Source: Sinohyriopsis cumingii (Eukaryota > Mollusca > Bivalvia > Unionida > Unionidae). Taken from it: DNA of 64,000 nucleotides. The stretch is taken from contig CM068838.1 of NCBI GenBank assembly GCA_028554795.2, positions 86,184,944-86,248,943 on the forward strand, given 5' to 3'. The stretch's first letter is position 1; the number at the start of each line of letters is the position of its first letter. The notes below the pieces were generated by a model. That model made no database searches and had not been told where the DNA came from. It was given only the letters and a program-made list of their open reading frames with translations. The position numbers and the translations under genes are program-made. Below are positions 43,301-55,594 of this stretch, piece by piece.

Positions 43301-46300
43301 CACCTGAAGCCTTATATTTGGGTAGTTCATTTTCTCGGCATTTGTATATGGCAGTTCCCCAATGATTACATAAATGTATGCTCTGTTCATCCTGAGAGAG
43401 AGAGAGAGAGAGAGGAAGTAAACAGAGGAAAACAATGTATTAGGCATTAATATGGAGATACAAGTTTGAATAATACAAATAAAGGCAAATGTATTTCCTC
43501 AAAGGGAAAAGAAAGTAGTTCCAAACGTACAACTATGGTACTAAAAGTGGTATAGCCACTGTGGCAATATCGATTTTCCCCCACTGATATATTCTGTTAA
43601 CTCATTAAGAAATACATGATAAAAACATGTATCACAAAATCTTAACTTTAACAATGATGAAGAAAATGATATTGTGGCTACTGGAAATACGATACCTATG
43701 TCATGCTACAAGCTATCACAGATGAGGCAAAAAGTTTGAATCAAAGCTGAATTTAAGAGTAAATTTTTATAAACGTAATTTATTGGGTATATTATTATGA
43801 ACCATAATAACTACAGTGAAACTATAAATTAGCAAAGATACAGAAAAATAAAAATTTCATAATGATATCGATATTGAAACTCAACAGTCAATGTATGATC
43901 TAAGCATTTGAATTTCATAAAATTTGCTCACTCTAACATCTTTTAATTATGATGTCCATTACGTTTCAAAACCAGTTAAATTTCCATGATGAACACATTT
44001 TCTAGTCCAAAGAATATTCAGACTAGAGAGGTCTCACTATTAATTTATTTGGGACTAAGATATTTGTATTCGGGTATATTTTTAATTACCGAACAACCCA
44101 TACAAATCTTTGAAGGATTCAGTGTTGTAGGAAATAGCCAAATGTGATTTTGTAGAACATTCAAGCAAAATTCAAAACAACTATTAGTTAAAAAAACAAG
44201 TTACTTCTCAAAGTTTCCAAATCTTTCGATGGATCTGCTGAAACATCTAAGTCAGCAACTTCTGGAGGGGTGTCGTTTTCCACATCTGGGGATGTGTCTT
44301 CAGCCTGAGTGCCACCCAAGCCCACAATGAAACCCTCTGCTATCGTCTTGAACTGAAAAATATAATTCAAATTTTTGACAATTATTGTGTAAATATTAAA
44401 ATCCTGCACTCCTCCATAAAAAAATTGTCCATATTTTGTCTCATCAAATTAAATTAATACAAATCATTAAAAAAAATTCATTATTTAAGGTATTTCAACA
44501 CAAAAATATTGATAACTCCCTTCTGAAGATTACCCAATTCAGCAAGAGATGAATAGGTTTCTTTTATTCAACACAATATGCTGCCCATGCCCTGTATCCA
44601 AGCACACATCAGAGTTTTGATAATCAGGACATTCATTGAGTGAAGTAGCGGACCCAAGTGGCTGAGTGGTCTAAAGCACTCATCATTACGGATCACTGCT
44701 ATCTCACCTCTGTCTGCATGGGTTCGAGTCCAAGGCTCAGCTAGCATGGGTGCATGGGAAAGCCTGCCAATAGCTTCTCGTGGCTTGGTGGTTCTTCCCT
44801 GGGTTTTCCAGAGTTCTTCCTCCACCAGTTATACTGGCTGCCATGTATAGCTTATCTTGTACTGAAAAATGGCATTAAACCCTAGAACAACAACATCAAG
44901 TGAAGTAAAGATATATACATACTGAAGCTATATACCAAATTTGCAAAGGGTGGGATAAATTGGCATTGATAAAAGAAATGTAAAAACTATAAACATTGAA
45001 GTTAATTTAGGGTGTGGACCAGTGTATTTATAGATGTATAGAGAGATACACATAGATGCAAAAGTGATCACAAATTCAAACAGGGTTCTACAAAACATTC
45101 ATTACTGAATATAATTACACATTTAAAAGTTAACATCATTACCACCCAATTCAGCTTCCAAAACTATTATAGATCACTGTTCAATGGTTCTACGGGGCAA
45201 TGTCTGACCTGTGTGATACATGTTTTTGTAATCATATCATTATACGTATTTTTATCTTATAGGTGTTGTCTAATGTTGAAAAGCGCTTAGAGCTTCTCAA
45301 TATTAGGCGCTATACAAAGTTCTCATTATTATTATTATTATTATTATATGGCTTTCTATCAAGGATTCTATGGGGTAATGTCTGACCTGTGTGACATACG
45401 GCTTTTTATCAAGGGTTCTACGGGGCAATGTCTGACTTGTGTGATATATGGCATTTTATCAAGGGTTTTACAGGGCAATGTCTGACCTGTGTGATATATG
45501 GCATTTTATCAAGGGTTCTACGGGACAATGTCCAATCTGTGTGATATATGGCTTTTATCAAAGGTTCTATGGGGTAATGTCTGACCCATGTGATATATGG
45601 CTTTTTATCAAGGGTTCTACGGGGCAATGTCTGACCTGTGTGATATATGGTTTTTTATCAAGGGTTCTATGGGGAAATGTCCGACCTGTGTGATATATGG
45701 CTTTTTATCAAGGGTTCTGCGGGGCAATGTCTGACCTGTGTGATATATGGCTTTTTATCAAGGGTTCTACGGGGCAATGTCTGGTCTGTGTGATATATGG
45801 CTTTTTATCAAGGGTTCTACGGGGCAATGTCTGGTCTGTGTGATATATGGCTTTTTATCAAGGGTTCTACGGGGCAATGTCTGACCTGTGTTATATATGG
45901 CTTTTTATCAAGGGTTCTATGGGGCAATGTCTGGCCTGTGTGATATATGGCTTTTTATCAAGGGTTCTACGGGGCAATGTCTGACCTGTATGATATATGG
46001 CTTTTAATCAAGGGTTCTATGGGGCAATGTCTGGCCTGTGTGATATATGGCTTTTTATCAAGGGTAATACGGGGCAATGTCTGACCTGTGTGATATATGG
46101 CTTTTTATCAAGGGTTCTATGGGGCAATGTCTGGCCTGTGTGATATATGGCTTTTTATCATGGGTTCTACGGGGCAATGTCTGACCAGTGTGATATATGG
46201 CTTCTAAACAGCTTTAACATTAACAATAATTAAAATGCAAGCCACCACCACCACTGGACAGTGATAACTACAGATGATTGTTATCTGATAATGTAGAAAA

Positions 46301-49300
46301 GACATCTATATATTAAAAATGAAAAAGTAATTAAGGCTTTTAACTGAATCAAACTGCAATAGGTACAGAGGAAATTATACCTTCCAAACTAATCTGTAGT
46401 CATCACATTTCTGTCTCCACTCTGGCAGGATCATTTCACGTGACTCAAGGAAGCGAGTTGGGTCCATAGTACCTTCATCAACCCTAATAGCAAAGTGTAT
46501 GTGGTTCTGTGAGCAGGGAGACTGTGTAGCTATTCCAATCACTTGGCCAGCTCCCACCTGAAAGTTGACAAACTGATGGACTTAACAAATACAACAAATG
46601 TATGCAAGTTATTTCTCTCTTGATTTCATATGGGTCAAACAATTCATTGATATAACAATGCATTAATATTATTGCTGTAATGACACACATATTGATACAG
46701 GAGATGGAGAATCAATATAAAACAATACTTACCATAAGTTATTTTAGTCTTCAGCAGTCATGAATAAATCATTATTAATTTGACTTATTATTCTATAAAT
46801 ATAAAATTCATCTGAGACAGTACTTGCAGTCCTAAGCACTCTTTATTATTAGTTAAAACAAATCCATTTCGAATACTCGCTTGCTGTCTGCAAATTAACA
46901 TAAAAATGACATAGTTTGTAATCTGCCCCCCCCCACCCCCACATTCCATGCTCATATATACAAGGAAGTGCTTTACTCATAATTTAATAACCACTTTTAT
47001 GCAAACATTTCTACACTGAATTGTATCTTGACTACTTTGATCGATTTAAAAGCTACACTAATGGTGTGTCACACAGTGAAATATGTTACAATGAAATCAC
47101 ATTGCTGAATACTGCTAGTTCCAGTCCAGGTAAAACAATGACCAATAATCAGAAATTAATGTAGCTTATTCCTTGCATGACAAACTGGATGTACTGGTAA
47201 AGCAAAAATGAAACTTCATGCAAAAGTTATAAATTGATGTGTAAAGTACTTAAACACAGATGCTGTCAGGGTGTGGATTTGTGTGAATCATGCAAAATTT
47301 GAACAAATGTTTCACTTGGTGATGCATGAGAACTCCTGCAAATTTGTTGCAAGTCCTGCATGTGAAAATATACTCAGCGAAGCATAACACTTTTATTTAA
47401 CTGTTCTTGTCATGACATTTGTGAGCTGTATTTAACATTTTTTTTCTGGAGCTTTATTGTTCTCACATTTACATGTCTCCAAATTTCATTGGATTGCATA
47501 TATTTTTAATGAGCATTAATTATTATGATTGAATACATAAAGTGCTTTGAGAAGTAAAAAATACACAAATTATGTTTAATAGTGCATTTATTAGAATAAC
47601 ATGAGGGTCATTATAAATAGCTTTAAAGTTTATGAAGCTGCAAATTAAAATGTGATCAATCAACATCCTCACTTTTTTCATAAATGTATCAATTATACAT
47701 ATCTTTTAGCACTATAAGCAATATAAATAGCATTGGTATTAAATAAACAAGTGATTCTTCACCATTACATACAGTTAGGGGTATGGGGCGTCACTTTGAA
47801 AATCATCTTGTTTCCTATCGTGTTCTGACTTTTAATTCATAGTCAAGGTTACCTGCAAAAATATAAAATATTGACACCCCTCAAATTTAAAGTGATTCAG
47901 TGTTGTAATTTTTTGGGGGTGTAAAACGTGACAGCAAATTTCTCAAATCTGTCACACCTTTGTTTACAGCAGTCATACTGACTTCCTCACAGGTATTCTT
48001 CCCAGACTGGACACTGCTAATATGAGTGGGCAGAACACAGTTGATGCTAACTGTTGACAGGATCATACCATAATCCTAAATGGCCTTACAGCCAGGTGAA
48101 TTAAATCAAAATCCATGTAAGACAGTGTCTCACATGTCTTAGTAAACTTATCAGTATAACCCACCAGTTTCAAACTTTCAAAAGCTTGATGCAAGGGATC
48201 AACATTGTCGATGGTGATCTCCTGTAAAAAAAAATCAGTACATGACTACCTGATTCTCAATATACAGCGGGTCTGATTGCTTCAGGATGGTGCTGTTTGG
48301 CTCCACATTCGTAATGACCAGTGTTGATCCCCCTAATGAACCACCACTGACAACAATCAAAACTTCATTTATCCCATCTTCTGGCAGCATGATGGATCCT
48401 GGAAATGGAGCTACAACCTAACAGAAAAAGTAGAAAATTGCAAAACAGCAACTGTAAATTAACTTACAGTCTTGTATCAAGAATCCAATATCAATTAAAT
48501 CAACTTACAGTCTTGTATCAAGAATCCAATATCAAATAAATCAACTTACAGTCTTGTATCAAGAATCCAATATCAAATAAATCAACTTACAGTCTTATCC
48601 CAAGAATCCAATATCAATTAAATCAACTTAGTCTTGTATCAATAATCCAATATCAATTAAATCAACTTAGTCTTGTATCAAGAATCCAATATCAAATAAA
48701 TCAACTTACGTCTTGTCTCAAGAATCCAATATCAAATAAATCAACTTAGTCTTGTATCAAGAATCCAATGTCAATTAAATCAACTTACAGTCTTGTATCA
48801 AGAATCCAATATCAATTAAATCAACTTACAGTCTTGTATCAAGAATCCAATATCAATTAAATCAACTTAGTCTTGTATCAAGAATCCAATATCAATTAAA
48901 TCAACTTACAGTCTTGTATCAAGAATCCAATATCAAATAAATTAACATACAGCCTTGTCTCAAGAATCCAATATCAATTAAATCAACTTACAGTCTTGTA
49001 TCAAGAATCCAATATCAAATAAATCGACTTAGTCTTGTTTCAAGAATCCAATATCAATTAAATCAACTTACAGTCTTGTATCAAGAATCCAATATAATAT
49101 GCCCATTAAAACAATGTTAGAAAAACAAGTCTGCAAAATTAATTACAAAATGTCTCTGTTGAGTATATAGCAATAAAAACTAACAAACTAAAAAGAAGTC
49201 TAATAAAGAAAACAACACAGTACCATGGCTGATGGAAATTGATGCATTTTGGATGACTGATAACTTTTCTAAACTCTGCTAGCACTGAGATCACAGATTT

Positions 49301-52300
49301 TTTTATTTTAGAATTTCATGATATCAGCAATTTTCCATTTTGCTGGTTCTACTGCTCGTACTTTTTAAACCTAATTAGCTAAATGAAGAAAAAAATCTAT
49401 ATCTAAAATTTTAAAACAATGCCTACCTTTTTGGGGCAAAATTAAAAGATAAAGTATTTTTATCTATTCATAATCTTTATTTTATTAACTTTGTCATTTT
49501 TTTGTTCTTCTTTAAGTGGCTAAGAACTTGTCGCTTACATTTTCATCCTGGTCAATCACTAGGTCGACACCCTCATCAGCATACTCAGGGTCCCCAGACT
49601 TGAGGGAAGCTGGATAAAACCCAGAACCCTGGCAGCTGTCATCAGCCAATCTCGTTGTTTTTGGGAAAAGCTTGTGGGCCTTGTAGCCAAACACCTGATC
49701 AATCAGGGACCTTGCCAAACGATATCTATCATACAAAAATAGGACAAAGATTGAAAATGGAAGCCCTGTATCAATGTTCCTGGAGATGACTCTTTAAATT
49801 AATAAAATGTACACTCTGATGTATCCTTTAAACACAGGGTTAAAAACAAATGAGTTGTTAGATGTTAAATAAGTCATATTAAAGTGCATGGTATGTTTTA
49901 ATTATCTAAGTTCCTTGGAAATATAATATTATAACCTTATTATACACATCATTGTTTTCACTCACTCCGACCCCTTCTGATAAAAGTGCTGACTTACATA
50001 ATATTATAACTTTATTATATGCATCATTGTTTTCACTCACTCCGACCCCTTCTGATGAAAGTGCTGACTTACATAATATTATAACCTTATTATACACATC
50101 ATTGTTTTCACTCACTCCGACCCCTTCTGATAAAAGTGCTGACTTACATAATATTATAACTTTATTATATGCATCATTGTTTTCACTCACTCCGACCCCT
50201 TCTGATGAAAGTGCTGACTTACATAATATTATAACCTTATTATACACATCATTGTTTTCACTCACTCCGACCCCTTCTGATAAAAGTGCTGACTTACATA
50301 ATATTATAACCTTATTATACATATCATTGTTTTCACTCACTCCGACCCCTTCTGATAAAAGTGCTGACTTACATAATATTATAACCTTATTATACACATC
50401 ATTGTTTTCACTCACTCCGACCCCTTCTGATAAAAGTGCTGACTTACATAATATTATAACTTTATTATATGCATCATTGTTTTCACTCACTCCGACCCCT
50501 TCTGATGAAAGTGCTGACTTACATAATATTATAACCTTATTATACACATCATTGTTTTCACTCACTCCGACCCCTTCTGATAAAAGTGCTGACTTACATA
50601 ATATTATAACCTTATTATACACATCATTGTTTTCACTCATTCAGACCCCTTCTGATAAAAGTGCTGACTTACATAATATTATAACCTTATAATACACATC
50701 ATTGTTTTCACTCACTCCGACCCCTTCTGATAAAAGTGCTGACTTACATAATATTATAACCTTATTATACACATCATTGTTTTCACTCACTCCGACCCCT
50801 TCTGATAAAAGTGCTGACTTACATAATATTATAACCTTATAATACACATCATTGTTTTCACTCACTCCGACCCCTTCTGATAAAAGTGCTGACTTACATA
50901 ATATTATAACCTTATTATACACATCATTGTTTTCACTCACTCCGACCCCTTCTGATAAAAGTGCTGACTTACATAATATTATAACCTTATTATACACATC
51001 ATTGTTTTCACTCACTCCGACCCCTTCTGATAAAAGTGCTGACTTACATAATATTATAACCTTATTATACACATCATTGTTTTCACTCACTCCGACCCCT
51101 TCTGATAAAAGTGCTGACTTACATAATATTATAACCTTATTATACACATCATTGTTTTCACTCACTCCGACCCCTTCTGATGAAAGTGCTGACTTACATA
51201 ATATTATAACCTTATTATACACATCATTGTTTTCACTCACTCCGACCCCTTCTGATAAAAGTGCTGACTTACATATTATAACCTTATTATACACATCATT
51301 GTTTTCACTCACTCCGACCCCTTCTGATAAAAGTGCTGACTTACATAATATTATAACCTTATTATACATATCATTGTTTTCACTCACTCCGACCCCTTCT
51401 GATAAAAGTGCTGACTTACATAATATTATAAACTTATTATACACATCATTGTTTTCACTCACTCCGACCCCTTCTGATGAAAGTGCTGACTTACATAATA
51501 TTATAACCTTATTATACACATCATTGTTTTCACTCACTCCGACCCCTTCTGATAAAAGTGCTGACTTACATATTATAACCTTATTATACACATCATTGTT
51601 TTCACTCACTCCGACCCCTTCTGATAAAAGTGCTGACTTACATAATATTATAACCTTATAATACACATCATTGTTTTCACTCACTCCGACCCCTTCTGAT
51701 AAAAGTGCTGACTTACATAATATTATAACCTTATTATACATATCATTGTTTTCACTCACTCCGACCCCTTCTGATAAAAGTGCTGACTTACATAATATTA
51801 TAACCTTATTATACACATCATTGTTTTCACTCACTCCGACCCCTTCTGATAAAAGTGCTGACTTACATAATATTATAACCTTATTATACATATCATTGTT
51901 TTCACTCACTCCGACCCCTTCTGATGAAAGTGCTGACTTACATAATATTATAACCTTATTATACACATCGTTGTTTTCACTCACTCCGACCCCTTCTGAT
52001 AAAAGTGCTGACTTACATAATATTATAACCTTATTATACACATCATTGTTTTCACTCACTCCGACCCCTTCTGATAAAAGTGCTGACTTACATAATATTA
52101 TAACCTTATTATACACATCATTGTTTTCACTCACTCCGACCCCTTCTGATAAAAGTGCTGACTTACATAATATTATAACCTTATAATACACATCATTGTT
52201 TTCACTCACTCCGACCCCTTCTGATGAAAGTGCTGACTTACATAATATTATAACCTTATTATACATATCATTGTTTTCACTCACTCCGACCCCTTCTGAT

Positions 52301-55300
52301 GAAAGTGCTGACTTACATAATATTATAACCTTATTATACATATCATTGTTTTCACTCACTCCGACCCCTTCTGATAAAAGTGCTGACTTACATAATATTA
52401 TAACCTTATTATACATATCATTGTTTTCACTCACTCCGACCCCTTCTGATGAAAGTGCTGACTTACATAATATTATAACCTTATTATACACATCATTGTT
52501 TTCACTCACTCCGACCCCTTCTGATGAAAGTGCTGACTTACATATTATAACCTTATTATACACATCATTGTTTTCACTCAAACGTTCCATGCTGTCTTGC
52601 ATTTTATGTATTGCAGCTTATTAAAGCAAGCTTTGATTATAGGACATGATACAAAAAGCTACAGTTATCTTCCTTTAATACATGGAATCAGAAAACTCTA
52701 ATTCATTTAACTTATTCGGCCCCAATCCCACCTTTAGGCGTGATGAGTCTGTATCCTATTTCCAAGCTCTACAGCATCAAGGTCATTTAAGATGGGTGGT
52801 ATTATAAAGAAGCAGACAGATATAGCTCTACAATGATACCAATAACTGGAAGTTTTAGTTGCACTACAAAATACAGTGGGCAAAAACTCATTTTTTAGAC
52901 CCATTTTTGTTTTCACCCAAAATTCTCTTGTGGTCAGAATGTGATTTTGTGTCCGGATTTTAGACCTTTTGGCCTCATATCTAAGGCAGACCAGTCTGAA
53001 CTGCACACAGACAGGTGAACTTTTGCAAAAACTAGGATAACATGGGCATTTGGAATAAAGAGCGGTCTCCAAATGAAAATGATAGGTCCATTGAGCAAAA
53101 AAAAAAAGAAAAGAAAAAGAAAGAACTCCAACTTTTACCCTTCTGCTCATGTGCATGCAAAATAACCAATGGAAAATAATGTTTCTAATACAACTAGGCA
53201 TTAGTCTCATGGAAAATCTGTTGAAAGCTAATGTATTATGATGTATTCAGAAATAGCCCCCATAATGTCTTTCCTACTTGCATTTCAGGCGAAAATGACA
53301 AAAACCTCTGGGGCCAAATGAGTTAATGCATTTCTATTTCATAACAAATATGAAAGAAAAGAACTGAAACCATCAACAAAATTGATAAATGTAAAATCTG
53401 AATGCAGTTTTGAGACCATAAATGAAAAGAAAGATAACTGACAAAATGCAAATGTGAATGGAATGCAAACAGAACACAAATGGAATGCATACGGATTGTA
53501 ATTGGATCAAACTCATTTGTGATCTTAACCCTTTACCTCATGTGCAGTGCGCTAAAAATGAAACACCTGTTACCTATTTGACTCCATACACACAGGCCTG
53601 CCTGCCTGCTAACTGTTACCAATTTAAAAGTAAAATCCGAAAGTTATAGCTGTGTAATTATTTTTCATGCAAGAATTTTTTATGTGCTATAAAATCTTGA
53701 AAGAACTCGATCACCATCAAATCAGTGAAGCTGCAGGACCAACCTTTGCTGCCATTTCTCATACTCAAAATTTACAAGCTTTTGTCTGCATCTACGTCAC
53801 TAAGTCATCTGAATTTGATAATTTATAAAAACCAATTGCTGCCTACATCATTATCAGAGCCTTTATTTAAGTTATTGAAGCTTTCATATTTGTGATTCTA
53901 ATCGTGAAAACTTCATAAGTACCGAATGAAATCCATTTTATAGAGCGGAGAATGCGACCCAGTTACTTTAAATAGCAATTTCGACCAGAGCATTAACAGT
54001 GACCACGTGATCTGAGGTAATGCTCATTTACAGAAATGAATGTAGTATCTAACAGGCAGTTTTCTTCAAAGGTGATGCTATGAAAACCCGCTTAAAATGG
54101 CTGATGTTTACAGCAGGCCTCAAAAGGCACTTACATGCAAATGGGGTAGAGGCATCCAAAGGTGCTTGCATGAGATAAAGCATTAATAATATATGCCTGC
54201 AATACAAATGTGACCAAAACCTGTTGAGAAATTTTGTCTCGAGTGATCACAAGCTTATCCAATCTGATGCACAACCACCTCTTTAATATTCATGAATGTT
54301 GGTCTCAAGTAAGTTTATTTGAGAACTTGATGACATGCTTCAATAACAGATTTCATCAAATCCTGAATAGAAATGTGGAATTCCAGTTTGGCCACATGCA
54401 CAGCCAATCATTTGCAAGATCACTTCATTAATAGGTATGGATATTGCTCATAATCAAAGTCATCTGAGATCTAGATAATATTAGCTTGCAAAGGAAATCT
54501 GACACAAATCTGATTAGAAATATGGTCTCTAGAGTTTTGTTTTTCTCAAACTCAATCAAATTCAAGATCACCTCATCTATATGCATCAATATACTTCTAG
54601 AATTTCCAAAAGCTCAGTTAATCAGTTACAAGATCAATATCGTTCATAATACAACTCATCCATGGTCATGCTAATATAAGCTTACATGCTAAATCTGATC
54701 AAAATCTTGTCAGAAATATGATCTCTAAAATGTTTACAAGTTCAACCACTTAGTTGCTTGATCACCTCATTAATATGCATGGATATCACTTATAATCAAA
54801 CTCCTCTGAGATCCTGATGAAATTTACATACAATGATTGATCAAAAACATATCAGAAATAAATTCTCTAGAGTTTTCACAAATACGTATTGACAGCTGTA
54901 TCATGTACACAGGTCAAGTAAACTAAACACAGCAACACTCACCCTTCCTTGAGGGAGTTGTATGCATCTTTGATGTCTTTTACAATCTTAAAAATCTGCT
55001 GGAAATATTTGATGAATGGATCAGCAATTCCTCTCAAGGTGTCAAATGGCTCCAAAAGCTCATCCATTATGTCCTTCAAGTCCTGAACCACCTGTTTCTT
55101 TATATCAACCTGTAGCAAGATGGACAGACAGATAAAAAAGGGTATTTAAGTAGTTACCAGTAAACACAGAACAGATTAAAGTTGGACTCGTATTATATTT
55201 CATAATAATTCAACAGTGTCTAAAACTGATTCCATGCTCCCAAATATTCATGAAAATTAATGAAAATTAAATAATAAATAAATTTACCTATCTTTAGGCT

Positions 55301-55561
55301 TTGATTATATATGATTGCAATTTGTCTCTGCAACAGCAGGCGCTGCTGCTTTCAAAACTCTTGGGTCTACGATATCAAGTCCTGCTGATTTAGTATTATC
55401 AATTTTGTACAGATATTTTAAAACAGAAGTTAAGCTTACTTCACGAATTTTAAATCGATCATTTTTTGATAACCTTGATTTGGACTGAGACTAAAAGATA
55501 TCATAGCAAGTAAGTACTAATTAAACTTAGTTTACTCAATCTCAAATCTACATTAACAGCA

Positions 55562-55594
<33 letters not shown>

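Noticed and set aside
43307..43391. Exon-like window on the minus strand with a CTCTCTCAG acceptor ([18 protein letters not shown])
   Set aside because: Its phase cannot fit between exons 8 and 9: the required frame begins with a stop. The donor GTGTTA is weak and the pyrimidine tract is a microsatellite.
49906..52602. Long ORFs on both strands (up to 653 codons, [18 protein letters not shown] repeats)
   Set aside because: They arise from the 75-bp satellite, whose length is a multiple of three. There is no start, splice or non-repeat context, and the array lies in an intron.
52734..53210. 158-codon minus-strand ORF
   Set aside because: Composition is not protein-like and no domain is seen. 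It lies within the TTAA-flanked element.
53525..53560. Second piggyBac-like start (ttaaccctttacctca)
   Set aside because: No matching inverted end or second TTAA at a sensible distance was found.
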